64,000 nt of DNA from positions 1 through 64,000 of the forward strand of contig NZ_JACZFR010000026.1 of assembly GCF_014904815.1 (NCBI RefSeq), given 5' to 3'. Below, piece after piece: positions 40,214 through 50,139 of the stretch (the first letter of the stretch is position 1; each line of letters opens with the position of its first letter). Under the pieces are notes generated by a model, which ran no database searches, was not told the DNA's origin, and saw only the letters and a list, made by a program, of their open reading frames with translations. A program made the position numbers and the translations under genes. Source of the stretch: Microbulbifer taiwanensis. GTDB taxonomy: Bacteria > Pseudomonadota > Gammaproteobacteria > Pseudomonadales > Cellvibrionaceae.

Positions 40214-43200
40214 TCACTGGGCTTCGGTGGCGGTCGCGTCTTTGAGGAAGGGCTTCAACACTGCGACCAGATCGTCCACATCGTCCGGCTGGAAGACACC
40301 ATCCACCCCCTCGTGGGACACGCTGGTAAAGGGCGCATCGTAGAGTTTTTCCACGGTGATGGTGCCGTACTGGGCAATATGGTTCTTGAGCAGGTTCATA
40401 AACCGCACCTGCTTGTGGGTGAGCTGCGGGTGAGCGTGGAGGAAGCCGGTGAAGTGGGCCTCCACGGCCAGCGGGTCCATGCCCACCAGTTCGCGCAGGG
40501 TGAGCTGCAGTTCGCCGGCGGTGCGGCCGTAGAACTGGTTCAGGGCTTCCAGGCTGACGCCCGGGTGCTCGGTGAGAATGCTGGAGGCGAGGTTTTTCAG
40601 TTCGTCGTCCACGATGGGCTCGCCCTTGCGCAGCTTCTGCAGTACCGGGTTGCGCTCCAGCATCTGGTCGAGGATGGCTTTTACCCGGCGACGGTAGAGG
40701 GTGGCCTCATTGGCGCCGATGGTGACTTTGCGCTCCTTCTCCTGAATGCCGCCGTCGCTGGTGCTTGTGCCGGGCAGGATATAGCCGCCCCCGCCGCCGG
40801 ACTGGCGGTATTTCATGATGCCGCGCAGTTCGCGGCGGGCCTGCTCCAGGCGTTCGACGCTGGGGTTCTGCCAGAAGTCGGCGCTGCGCACCTCGTCGAT
40901 CAGTCTGTCTTTCTGGCGCACGGCCTGGATATTGACGGCGAGCGTGTCCAGCTCCTGCAGCAGTTGGTCGCGGCCATCGTCGAAACAGCTGGCCTGCTCC
41001 ACCAGGCAGCGCTGGATATTGGCAATCAGACGGTCGAGGGCGATGGCGATGGCGAATTTGTCCGGCAGCACGCGGGCGCCCATCAGCGGCGCGATGGTGG
41101 TTTTGAGGATATGCTGGGTATTGCCGTCCATGCGCTGCAGGGCGTCGGTCTGCTGCAGCTGGTGCACGCTGCGCAGTTCCCGGCGCACGGCGATGCTGTC
41201 TTCGGGCAGGTCGTTGATATCCGCCTTGAGCAGTGCCAGGGCTGTGTCGAAGCCCTCGCGGTGATTTTGCTTGAGGCTGGCCAGGGCCAGCTCCAGGCGG
41301 GCTTCGAACAAGGTCTGCAACAGAGATTTGCCACCCACGTCCTCGGCTTCCCGGTACTCCTCCTCGAAGAAGTCGAAGTTGCCGTAGTGGTCGAAGATCA
41401 GGAATTCAGTCTTGTGTTTGCCGGCGCCGAACAGGTTTTCCCGCAGGCGGGTGCCGCGGCCGATCATCTGCCAAAACTTGACCCAGGATTTCACCGGGCG
41501 CGCGAACACCAGGTTGACCACTTCCGGCACGTCGATGCCGGTGTCCATCATATCGACGGAGATAGCGATGCGGAAATCGTTGCCGGGCTTCTTGAAGTCG
41601 CCGATCAGGCTCTCCACCTTGGGCACGGCGTTGTGGATCACCTTGCAGACGCGGGTGCCGTACTGGGGGTAGAGTTTGCAGAAGAGTTTTTCCAGCTGTT
41701 CCGCGTGCTTCTGGTTCTGGGCGAAAACGATGCTCTTGCCCACCAGGGAGCCGGTTTCGTCCTGGATGCCGTTGTCGACCAGGTTTTCGAGGATGATGCG
41801 GTCGGTGTCTTCGCTGTAGATCCTGCGGCCGATATCCTTGCCGGCGAACTCTGCCCTCTTGGCCTCTTCCTCGCCGAGATCCTCTTCCAGCTGGCGGCGC
41901 TGCTCTTCGCTCAGATCCTGGTAGTGGATGCCCTCGCGCAGGAATTCGGTGGTGAGGTCCTTTACCCGGAAGGGCACCAGGTACGGCGGCTCGTTGTCAA
42001 TGGCTTCACTCAGGCCGAACTCGAAGGTGGGATCGGTGCTCTCGCAGCCGAACAGCTCGAAGGTGTTGCGGCTGATAAATTTCACCGGGGTGGCAGTGAG
42101 GCCCAGCTGCAGCGCATCGAAGTAGTCGAACAGGTCGCGGTATTTGTTGTAGATGCTGCGGTGGGATTCGTCGGCGATGACCAGGTCGAAAAAGCCCACG
42201 TCCAGCTGCGCGAAGCGGTTCATCATGCTGGGATAGGTGGCGACGTAGATGCGCACGGACTGGTCGATCTTGCTGGTCTCGCCGATCACACAGCGGGGCT
42301 CGCTGGGCAGATAGTCCTTGAAGGCGTTGTTGGCCTGGGTGCGCAGTTCCTTGCGGTCGCACAGAAAGAGTACGCGCTTGCCCCAGTTGGCGCTCAGCAA
42401 GAGTTCGCTGAGGGCGATGGCTACGCGGGTTTTGCCGGTGCCGGTGGCCTGCACGATCAGGGCGCTGCGGCGCTGCTCCTGGAAGCGGTTGGCCACGGCC
42501 TTGATGGCCTCAATCTGGTAGGGGCGGCCTGCGATATCGGTTTTGGGGTTTAGCTGCTCCGGGTGCGGCTGGCGGTACTGGCGCTGGTAGATCAGGTACT
42601 CGAGGCTGTCTTTGCTGTAGAAGCCATACACCGAACGGTAGGTGTTGTACTGCACATCGTCCCAGATAAAGGTTTCGTAGCCGTTGCTGTAGAAGATCAC
42701 CGGGCGGCGGTAGCCCATCTGTTCCAGGCCGTCGGCGTAGATGCGGGCCTGCTCGCGGCCGGCCTGCAGATTTTGCTCGCCGGACTTTTTGGCCTCGATC
42801 ACCGCCAGGGGCTGGCCGTCGTCGCCCCAGAGCACGTAGTCGGCCCTGCCCTTGCCGCTTTTATTGGAGGGCTCCGGCACCTCGAATTCGAGGGTAACCT
42901 GCTCGGGGTTATTGAGATCCCAATCGGCCTTGGCCAGAAGGGTATCGATCAGCAAGCGGCGGGTTTTGGCTTCGTCCCACTGCAGGGAGTCCGCTACCCG
43001 ATGGCTCTGGGCCTGCTTGCGCGCGGCATCCTGTTTGTGGGGCGCTTCGATGTTGGCGCTGTTGCGGGTGCGCTCTTTTTCCAGCTGCTCGATCACTTCC
43101 TCAAGCCGGGCAGCCTGCTCTTTGACTTCCGTCTGGTATTTGCTGACGGATTTTTTCAGCTGGCTCAGTTGCGCGGTGGGATCGGCTACCTCCTTGAACG

Positions 43201-43597
43201 GCGCTATGTCCGACTTGGTTTTGCCATAGTACTTGAGCGCCATATACAGGGCGAGCTGGTGGGCGGTGCCCAGGGCCATCTGTGCGCTGCGCAGTTCCCC
43301 TTTGGCGCCATGCGCTGTCTCGTTACCCTGTACGCGCAAGAAGTTGATCTGGTGGATCAGGGAGCGGTCGACGCAGTCCTCGTATACGCGGCTTTTTAAC
43401 AGCTCGTAGAAGCTGGCCTGGGGCAGGCGCGGCAGGTACTCCTCCTTGTAGATACTCTTGGTGACCTCTTCGGCGAAGCCTCGCAGGCGCGTGAGGGCGC
43501 TACCCGGGTCTACATGGAGCACCGCCTCGGCCAGGCCGGCGAGGTTGGCCAGGGTTTCGTTTTCCGGGCGGAGGAATTCGAAGTTCTGCGATTTCAT
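40214..43597 (-). CDS. hsdR: Type I restriction endonuclease subunit HsdR
   Basis: A 1127-residue motor and nuclease subunit. Domains: DUF4145-like N-terminus (about 10-125), coiled coil (about 140-180), nuclease domain with YVLWGDDGQPLAVIEAKKSG (D...ExK), SF2 helicase with VQATGTGKTRVAIALSELLL, DESHRSIYN and MIGRGTRLRENL, and an EcoEI-type C-terminal domain. It translocates DNA and cuts unmethylated targets with HsdM and HsdS. The start is ATG 43597 rather than 43624, because the predicted sigma-54 transcription start (about 43616) lies downstream of the latter. Confidence 0.93.
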   Translation of the reverse strand: MKSQNFEFLRPENETLANLAGLAEAVLHVDPGSALTRLRGFAEEVTKSIYKEEYLPRLPQASFYELLKSRVYEDCVDRSLIHQINFLRVQGNETAHGAKGELRSAQMALGTAHQLALYMALKYYGKTKSDIAPFKEVADPTAQLSQLKKSVSKYQTEVKEQAARLEEVIEQLEKERTRNSANIEAPHKQDAARKQAQSHRVADSLQWDEAKTRRLLIDTLLAKADWDLNNPEQVTLEFEVPEPSNKSGKGRADYVLWGDDGQPLAVIEAKKSGEQNLQAGREQARIYADGLEQMGYRRPVIFYSNGYETFIWDDVQYNTYRSVYGFYSKDSLEYLIYQRQYRQPHPEQLNPKTDIAGRPYQIEAIKAVANRFQEQRRSALIVQATGTGKTRVAIALSELLLSANWGKRVLFLCDRKELRTQANNAFKDYLPSEPRCVIGETSKIDQSVRIYVATYPSMMNRFAQLDVGFFDLVIADESHRSIYNKYRDLFDYFDALQLGLTATPVKFISRNTFELFGCESTDPTFEFGLSEAIDNEPPYLVPFRVKDLTTEFLREGIHYQDLSEEQRRQLEEDLGEEEAKRAEFAGKDIGRRIYSEDTDRIILENLVDNGIQDETGSLVGKSIVFAQNQKHAEQLEKLFCKLYPQYGTRVCKVIHNAVPKVESLIGDFKKPGNDFRIAISVDMMDTGIDVPEVVNLVFARPVKSWVKFWQMIGRGTRLRENLFGAGKHKTEFLIFDHYGNFDFFEEEYREAEDVGGKSLLQTLFEARLELALASLKQNHREGFDTALALLKADINDLPEDSIAVRRELRSVHQLQQTDALQRMDGNTQHILKTTIAPLMGARVLPDKFAIAIALDRLIANIQRCLVEQASCFDDGRDQLLQELDTLAVNIQAVRQKDRLIDEVRSADFWQNPSVERLEQARRELRGIMKYRQSGGGGGYILPGTSTSDGGIQEKERKVTIGANEATLYRRRVKAILDQMLERNPVLQKLRKGEPIVDDELKNLASSILTEHPGVSLEALNQFYGRTAGELQLTLRELVGMDPLAVEAHFTGFLHAHPQLTHKQVRFMNLLKNHIAQYGTITVEKLYDAPFTSVSHEGVDGVFQPDDVDDLVAVLKPFLKDATATEAQ

Positions 43598-43626
43598 ATA
43601 AAAAATTCTATCCATACCGGCCATAG

Positions 43627-43643
43627 TGCGAAGAGCGTGCCAG
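43627..43643 (-). promoter_or_regulatory. Predicted sigma-54 (-24/-12) promoter of the restriction operon
   Basis: On the minus strand CTGGCACGCTCTTCGCA matches the sigma-54 consensus YTGGCACGRNNNTTGCW at all but two of its defined positions, with GG (43641-43640) and GC (43629-43628) exactly 12 bases apart. It begins 3 bases after the stop of the sigma-54 activator gene, and the predicted start point (about 43616) is about 19 bases before the hsdR ATG. Confidence 0.75.
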
Positions 43644-43646
43644 CTT

Positions 43647-45131
43647 TCACTTGAGGCCGAGTTTTTCCATTAGATTGGTCAGCGTCTGGTAGTTGTTGAG
43701 ACCCAGCAGTGTCGCGGCGCGGGTCTTTTTGCCCTGTGCCGATTCCAGCGCGCGGGGGATATAGTGGCGCCAGATATCGTCGCAAAGTCCTTGTATATCA
43801 ACGCCTTTGGACAGATCCCGCCCCAGCAGGTCGCGCTCCTTCTCCGGCATATGGAACAGAGCCTGGCGCAGGTCCACAGCGTCTATGGAATCGGTTTGGC
43901 TCCACAGGGCGGCGCGCAGCAGGGTCGAGTGCAGTTCCCGCATATTGCCCGGCCAGGGGTGACACAGGATAAGATTTCTTGCCTCAACAGAAATTTTCTT
44001 ACCTTGCAGATGGGCGTCGTGAGCGGCGACGTTCGCCATTATGTGGTCGGTGAGAAGGTTGAGATCCCCTTCCCGCTCGCGCAGTTGCGGCAGGTGTAAT
44101 ACGCCCACCGCCACGCGGTAGAAGAGATCCTCGCGGAAGCTGCCCTCGGCCACCATCTGCATTAGGTCGCGGTTGGTGGCAGTGACAATGCGCACATCCA
44201 CCCGGCACTCCCTGCCACCACCAACCGGCGTGAAGCTGCCGTCCTGCAGCACCCGCAACAGCCGCACCTGAACCGCGGGCTCCAGCTCGCCAAATTCGTC
44301 CAGGAACAGGGTTCCGCCGTCGGCCTGCTGAAACACACCTTCCCTATCGCTGCTGGCGCCGGTGAAAGCGCCCTTCCTGTGGCCAAACAGAATGGAGTCG
44401 ATCAGTTCCGCGGGAAAAGCGCCGCAATTCACCGCGACAAATGGACGATCCGATCTTTCGCTGGCGTTGTGGATTGCGCGTGCAAACAGCTCCTTGCCGG
44501 TACCCGATTCGCCGTAAATCAGTACCGGGATATCCCGCGCGGCCAGGATACTGGCCTGGGACTTGAGGCGCTGCATTCTGGGATTCTGTGTGACTATGTC
44601 ATCAAAGGCGGCATCTGCGGGCGGAGCGGATGCCGCCAGTTGGGTCATGGAGCGGGACGAGACTTTATCCGCGACGGGCACATATTCGGCAGCGATATCA
44701 AAGGGTATCTGCGTTTGCTGAACCCCCTCCTCGCGCGAAACCTGCCAGAAAGTGGCGGGATGGCGGGTCTTGCCCAGCAGTATCCATACCGCCTGCATGG
44801 CCGGCGTCCCCGGGCTCAGCAATATGTGTATTTCGGCCTCAGAATTTTGCCCGCGCAGATCGAGCAGTACTTGATTAGCGGCTTGATAGATTTCTCCGAA
44901 ATTGACCGGAGAAGATAAGGTGATTTGGTGGCCGGTTACCGGAATCGAGGTGCGTTGCCGCAACCAATCGAGATAAGGGGCAATGTCAGAGGATGGATAA
45001 TTGTAGAGCAGCTCGACGCTGTTGAACCTTTCCTGTTCAAGAGCCTCCGCAATGGGTCCCAACTGGGGGTTCGCCGGCTGGCAGGCAGCGAGATCCTGGC
45101 CCCCGATCCAACTGATTAAAATTCGCTCCAC
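43647..45131 (-). CDS. Sigma-54-dependent activator with RtcR-like CARF sensor domain
   Basis: A 494-residue protein with a GTG start. Residues 1-150 look like a CARF Rossmann domain as in RtcR: ERILISWIGGQDLAA, then EAEIHILLSPGTPAMQAVWI. The AAA+ domain has Walker A YGESGTGKELFARAIHNAS, the sigma-54 loop HRKGAFTGASSDREG, Walker B GGTLFLDEFGEL, and an R-finger region. A Fis-type helix-turn-helix ends the protein (ARAATLLGLNNYQTLTNLME-like). Such proteins activate sigma-54 promoters on binding a ligand; RtcR responds to RNA ends. The hsdR gene with a sigma-54 promoter lies directly downstream, making it the likely target. Confidence 0.88.
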   Translation of the reverse strand: MERILISWIGGQDLAACQPANPQLGPIAEALEQERFNSVELLYNYPSSDIAPYLDWLRQRTSIPVTGHQITLSSPVNFGEIYQAANQVLLDLRGQNSEAEIHILLSPGTPAMQAVWILLGKTRHPATFWQVSREEGVQQTQIPFDIAAEYVPVADKVSSRSMTQLAASAPPADAAFDDIVTQNPRMQRLKSQASILAARDIPVLIYGESGTGKELFARAIHNASERSDRPFVAVNCGAFPAELIDSILFGHRKGAFTGASSDREGVFQQADGGTLFLDEFGELEPAVQVRLLRVLQDGSFTPVGGGRECRVDVRIVTATNRDLMQMVAEGSFREDLFYRVAVGVLHLPQLREREGDLNLLTDHIMANVAAHDAHLQGKKISVEARNLILCHPWPGNMRELHSTLLRAALWSQTDSIDAVDLRQALFHMPEKERDLLGRDLSKGVDIQGLCDDIWRHYIPRALESAQGKKTRAATLLGLNNYQTLTNLMEKLGLK

Positions 45132-45315
45132 AAAGCGCTCTCTTGCTTATTTTTCATTAGGCGCCAATCAACGCTCCATCCGAAAAGTGATGTTAATCAC
45201 ATTCATTTGGAATGGGTACCCTGGCGCGGTAAGCAATTGGAGAGCTCGGCAGTACAAGCCGAGACTTGGGACATCAGACAGCCCCAGATGTATTGGAAAA
45301 GGAGAGAGATTGAAA

Positions 45316-45392
45316 TGGTCGGGGTGGCCGGATTTGAACCGACGACCACCACACCCCCAGTGTGGTGCGCTACCAGGCTGCGCTACACCCCG
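45316..45392 (-). tRNA. tRNA-Pro (GGG)
   Basis: A 77-base cloverleaf with encoded CCA on the minus strand: acceptor CGGGGTG pairing with CACCCCG, D arm GCGCAGCCTGGTAGCGC, anticodon stem CCACA/TGTGG with loop CTGGGGG (anticodon GGG), and T arm with GGTTCAAATCC. Downstream of merR and ihfA as in pseudomonads. Its 3' end faces the accessory island. Confidence 0.96.
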
Positions 45393-45552
45393 ACATAGCT
45401 AAATCAAGCTGCTTTCTGATCGCCTTGATCGGCGCTAAGTGCTTGATTTATAAGGGACATCGCATTGCGATGAGGCGCAAATCATACATGAGTGGCGGGG
45501 GAATGCAAGCCCGGATTTGCGCCTTTTGGAGGCCCTTTCGGCGGGCCCCGCT

Positions 45553-45909
45553 TCAGGTCTCCAACAGGGTCAGCACGCTTTCCAGCTCGGCGATGACCTG
45601 GGGGATTATCTGTTGCACCTGCACCGTCTCGGCCTTGTCGCTGCCGTTCTCCATTTGCAGGCGGGCGCCGCCGATGGTGTAGCCCTCCTCGTACAGGAGT
45701 GCGCGAATCTGGCGGATCAGGATGACGTCCTGGTGTTGGTAGTAGCGGCGGTTGCCGCGGCGTTTGACGGGGCTGAGTTGCGGGAATTCCTGTTCCCAGT
45801 AGCGCAGCACGTGGGGTTTGACCGCGCACAGCTCGCTGACTTCACCAATGGTGAAATAGCGCTTGCCCGGAATTACCGGCAACTCGCTATTATGACTCGC
45901 TTCCAGCAT
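45553..45909 (-). CDS. MerR-family regulator downstream of ihfA
   Basis: A 118-residue MerR-type protein: helix-turn-helix [20 protein letters not shown], wing [20 protein letters not shown], then a helical dimerisation segment. It lacks the cysteines of metal-sensing members. The start overlaps the last 20 bases of ihfA, so it belongs to the pheST-ihfA transcript; this arrangement is widely conserved in pseudomonads, though the ligand is unknown. Confidence 0.9.
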   Translation of the reverse strand: MLEASHNSELPVIPGKRYFTIGEVSELCAVKPHVLRYWEQEFPQLSPVKRRGNRRYYQHQDVILIRQIRALLYEEGYTIGGARLQMENGSDKAETVQVQQIIPQVIAELESVLTLLET

Positions 45910-46195
45910 CTTCTTCTACTCGTGCCTTGAGTTTTTGTCCCGGTTTGAAGGTCACTACCCTGCGCGCGGAGATGGGGATCTCCTCGCCTGTCTTGGGGTT
46001 GCGGCCCGGGCGCTGGCTTTTATCACGCAGGTCGAAATTGCCGAAACCGGACAGCTTTACCTGCTCGTTATTTTCCAGCGCATTGCGGATTTCCTCGAAA
46101 AAGAATTCGACGATTTCCTTGGCTTCGCGTTTGTTAAAGCCCAGCTCTTCGTACAACTTTTCGGCGAGCCCGGCCTTGGTCAGTGCCTCTGTCAT
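45890..46195 (-). CDS. ihfA: Integration host factor subunit alpha
   Basis: A 101-residue HU/IHF-family DNA-bending protein: [20 protein letters not shown], then [20 protein letters not shown] and [20 protein letters not shown], the beta-arm region that inserts into DNA. Residues fit IhfA, and it lies downstream of pheT as in many gammaproteobacteria. IHF bends DNA in replication, recombination and at sigma-54 promoters, which may matter for the sigma-54-driven restriction operon nearby. Confidence 0.96.
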   Translation of the reverse strand: MTEALTKAGLAEKLYEELGFNKREAKEIVEFFFEEIRNALENNEQVKLSGFGNFDLRDKSQRPGRNPKTGEEIPISARRVVTFKPGQKLKARVEEDAGSES

Positions 46196-46325
46196 TGGTT
46201 CCTACCAACAGATTCAGAGGCGTCGACTCCAGATCGGAAGCGGCCCAAACCGCGGCGGCTTCAACCCGGTAGCAGACGCTCTCGGGGTGCCAGACAACCC
46301 GCACCCCTGAGCGTCATGCTGCAGG

Positions 46326-48731
46326 CTAGCGCAAGCTGGCGTTGTATTTTTGTTCTAGTTTTCCGACCACCGCATCGACAGCGGCATTGATTTCGTCGTC
46401 GTTAAGGGTGCGCGACGGATGCTGAAAGGTCAACCCCATGGCGACACTTTTTCTATTGAAATCAATACCTTTGCCCTGATAGACGTCAAAAATCTTGAGG
46501 TCGGTCAAGGTTTCGCCGGCGGCCTCGATGGCGGCCTCCACCAGGCTGGCTGCGGCGACATCGGCGTCGATCAGCAGGGCCAGGTCGCGGCGCACTTCCG
46601 GGAACTTGGACAGCGGGCTGAAGGACGGCAGGCGCGCCTGGCCCAGGGCCTCCAGGCTCAACTCAAACACGAAGGCGGCCCTGGGCAGGTCCAGCTTCTT
46701 CTGCAGCTGCGGGTGCAGGGCCCCGACTACGCCGACCTCGACGTCGCCGCGCAGTATGCGGGCGCACTGGCCCGGGTGCAGGGCCGGGTGCTGGCCGGCT
46801 TCGAAGCGGAATTCGTCCTCTGCGCTAGCGGCCGCGCCTCCCGTGACATAGTGCGCCAGCAGGGCCTCGACGTCGGCCTTGATGTCGTAGAAATCGACCG
46901 TGTCCTTGCCGCCGGTCCAGTTCTCGTTGAAGCGGTTGCCGTAAATCAGGCCGGCCAGCATCGGCTCCTGCTTCAGTCCGGCCACGCTGTCGCCCGGAAC
47001 GAAACGCAGGCCGGATTCAAACAGGCGCACTCTGCCCTGCTGGCGGTTGAGGTTGTACTGCAGCGACTTGCACAGGCCCGGAATCAGGCTGGTGCGCATT
47101 ACCGCCAGTTCGGCACTGATGGGGTTCTGCAGGGCCACCGGCTCGGCCGCCGGGTCGAAGAGCGCGGCGGAGTCGCTGTCGATAAAGCTGTAGGTGATGG
47201 CCTCGTTGTAACCGCGGGCCAGCAGCGTCTGCTCCAGCGCATCCTGGGCTATCTCGCTCTCCTGCTGCGGCACTATGTCCAGGGAGGCATTGAAGCTGAG
47301 GCTGGGGATACGGTTGTAGCCGTAGACCCGCGCCAGCTCCTCGAGCAGGTCCGCCTCTATGGCGATATCGAAGCGAAAGCTGGGGGCCAGGAAGGTCCAG
47401 CCATCGGCGTTCTGGTCGATCTTCTCCAGGCCCAGGCGAGTCAGGATATCGACGATTTCGTCGTCGGCCAGGGTCACACCCAGGCGCTGGGGCACGCTCT
47501 GCTTGCGCAGGGTGATATGGCGCTCGGCGGGCATGACTTCGCTCAGCTCGCGCAGGTGCACCGGGCCCGGCTCGCCGCCGACCATGCCCAACAGCAGCTG
47601 GGTGGCGCGCTCTACGGCTTTTTCCTGCAGGCGGTAGTCGACGCCACGCTCGAAGCGGTGCGACGAATCGGTGTGCAGGCCATAGGAGCGGGCCTTGCCG
47701 GCGATGGCCAGCGGGTGGAAGAAGGCGCTCTCGAGGAAGACATCGCGGGTGTTTTTGCTCACCGCGGAGTCGAGGCCGCCCATGATGCCGGCCATGGCCA
47801 GGGGCTTCTGCTCGTCGGTGATCAGCAGCGTGCCCTCCTGCAGCTTGACTTCCTGGCCGTCGAGCAGGGTGAGTTCCTCACCCTTCTCGGCGTGGCGGAC
47901 CTTGATGCCGCCGCTGAGCTTGCTCAGGTCGAAGGCGTGCATCGGCTGACCCAGTTCGAGCAGCACATAGTTGGTGACGTCCACTACGGGGTCAATGGAG
48001 CGCAGGCCGCTGCGGCGCAGGCGCTCCTGCATCCACAGGGGCGTGGTGGCACTGATATCGATATTGCGGATCACGCGGCCCACGTAGCGCGGACAGGCGT
48101 CGCCGGCGGCCAGGGTGACCGGTAGGCTGTCGTCTATCTGCTGCGCCACCGGGGTGATTTCCGGGCCAACGACCTGGCAGCGGTTCAGTACGCCCACTTC
48201 GCGGGCGATGCCGGCGATGCCGAGGCAGTCGGAGCGGTTGGGGGTCAGGTCAACCTCGATGGTTTCGTCGTCCAGCTTCAGGTATTGGCGCAGGTCTTCA
48301 CCGGTAGGGGCGTCTTCGGGCAGTTCCCAGATGCCATCACTGTCCTCTCCCAGTTCCAGTTCTGTCTGGGCGCAGAGCATGCCGAAGCTCTCGACACCGC
48401 GCAGCTTGGCCTTCTTGATCTTGAAGTCGCCGGGCAGTTTGGCGCCTACCAGGGCAAAGGGGATCTTGATGCCGACGCGGGCATTGGGGGCGCCGCAGAC
48501 TACCTGCATTTCGCCGTCCGGGTGGCCGGCGACCTTGCACACGCGCAGCTTGTCGGCGTCCGGGTGCTGTTCGGCGGCGAGGATCTCACCCACCACCACG
48601 CCGGAAAATTCGCCCGCGACCTTTTCAACGCCGTCCACTTCCAGGCCAGCCATGGTGATCTGGTCGGCCAGTTCCTGTGCGGAGAGTTGCGGGTTTACCC
48701 ATTCCCGCAGCCAGGAGTTGCTGAGTTTCAT
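46326..48731 (-). CDS. pheT: Phenylalanyl-tRNA synthetase beta subunit
   Basis: An 801-residue subunit, start ATG 48731 (MKLSNSWLREWVNPQLSAQE); the open frame upstream is not coding. It shows the EMAP-like tRNA-binding domain (VVVGEILAAEQHPDADKLRV), B3/B4 editing domain (PMHAFDLSKLSGGIKVRHAE), B5 and the C-terminal anticodon-binding domain (FPEVRRDLALLIDADV). With PheS it charges tRNA-Phe and edits Tyr-tRNA-Phe. A REP-like palindrome lies between pheS and pheT. Confidence 0.97.
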   Translation of the reverse strand: MKLSNSWLREWVNPQLSAQELADQITMAGLEVDGVEKVAGEFSGVVVGEILAAEQHPDADKLRVCKVAGHPDGEMQVVCGAPNARVGIKIPFALVGAKLPGDFKIKKAKLRGVESFGMLCAQTELELGEDSDGIWELPEDAPTGEDLRQYLKLDDETIEVDLTPNRSDCLGIAGIAREVGVLNRCQVVGPEITPVAQQIDDSLPVTLAAGDACPRYVGRVIRNIDISATTPLWMQERLRRSGLRSIDPVVDVTNYVLLELGQPMHAFDLSKLSGGIKVRHAEKGEELTLLDGQEVKLQEGTLLITDEQKPLAMAGIMGGLDSAVSKNTRDVFLESAFFHPLAIAGKARSYGLHTDSSHRFERGVDYRLQEKAVERATQLLLGMVGGEPGPVHLRELSEVMPAERHITLRKQSVPQRLGVTLADDEIVDILTRLGLEKIDQNADGWTFLAPSFRFDIAIEADLLEELARVYGYNRIPSLSFNASLDIVPQQESEIAQDALEQTLLARGYNEAITYSFIDSDSAALFDPAAEPVALQNPISAELAVMRTSLIPGLCKSLQYNLNRQQGRVRLFESGLRFVPGDSVAGLKQEPMLAGLIYGNRFNENWTGGKDTVDFYDIKADVEALLAHYVTGGAAASAEDEFRFEAGQHPALHPGQCARILRGDVEVGVVGALHPQLQKKLDLPRAAFVFELSLEALGQARLPSFSPLSKFPEVRRDLALLIDADVAAASLVEAAIEAAGETLTDLKIFDVYQGKGIDFNRKSVAMGLTFQHPSRTLNDDEINAAVDAVVGKLEQKYNASLR

Positions 48732-48781
48732 AGTGCTGTCTCTTTCTGAATTCTGTTTTGCGCTGTCTGTTTTTCGCTTTT

Positions 48782-48862
48782 TGTAGGAGCGGCCCATGGC
48801 CGCGATCTATGTCTGTTCAGTGCCGTCGGCAAATTTGATCGCGGCCATGGGCCGCTCCTACA
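48782..48862. repeat. REP-like palindrome between pheS and pheT
   Basis: Perfect 25-base arms at 48782-48806 (TGTAGGAGCGGCCCATGGCC plus GCGAT) and 48838-48862 enclose a 31-base loop. It lies inside the pheST operon and would form a strong hairpin in the transcript. Elements with TGTAGGAGCGGCC cores are frequent in pseudomonads and relatives. Confidence 0.93.
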
Positions 48863-48882
48863 GGAGGGGCAATGGCCCAGAC

Positions 48883-49995
<1,113 letters not shown>

Positions 49996-50068
49996 TCAAA
50001 TTATTTTTGATCAGAGGGCGGGCATCGCCGTCTTAGCCGCCACCGGTTAAAAATAGCGGAATCTCCAT

Positions 50069-50109
50069 AAAAAAATAGGGAAGGGCCACAACAGCCCTTC
50101 CCTATTTTT
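50069..50109 (-). terminator. Strong intrinsic terminator/attenuator between rplT and pheS
   Basis: Perfect 15-base arms (AAAAATAGGGAAGGG at 50071-50085 with its complement at 50095-50109), 9-base loop, then a T-run on the minus strand. It ends the thrS-infC-rpmI-rplT transcript and could regulate entry into pheST. I looked for a Phe-rich leader peptide such as pheM and found none. Confidence 0.9.
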
Positions 50110-50139
50110 CGTATTCAGTTTTGCAACTGAAGTGGCAGC

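Noticed and set aside
39932-42553. 873-codon open frame on the plus strand across rmuC and hsdR
   Set aside because: It is antisense to two well-supported genes, has low-complexity composition typical of GC-rich shadow frames, and no recognised domain. The same holds for long plus-strand frames at 27585-29000, 46419-48125 and 61532-63910.
43647-45131. CARF domain as a sign of a type III CRISPR system
   Set aside because: No repeat-spacer array and no cas genes are present. CARF domains also occur in RtcR-type sigma-54 activators, which fits the AAA+ and Fis domains here.
45132-45315. Sigma-54 promoter upstream of the CARF activator (CTGGCGCGGTAAGCAAT)
   Set aside because: The GG and GC elements are 10 rather than 12 bases apart and the sequence points away from the activator gene.
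45316-45392. tRNA-Pro as attachment site of an integrative element
   Set aside because: I looked for a copy of the tRNA 3' end at the other island border (23520-23640) and found none, and no integrase gene lies in the window. Kept only as a hotspot suggestion.
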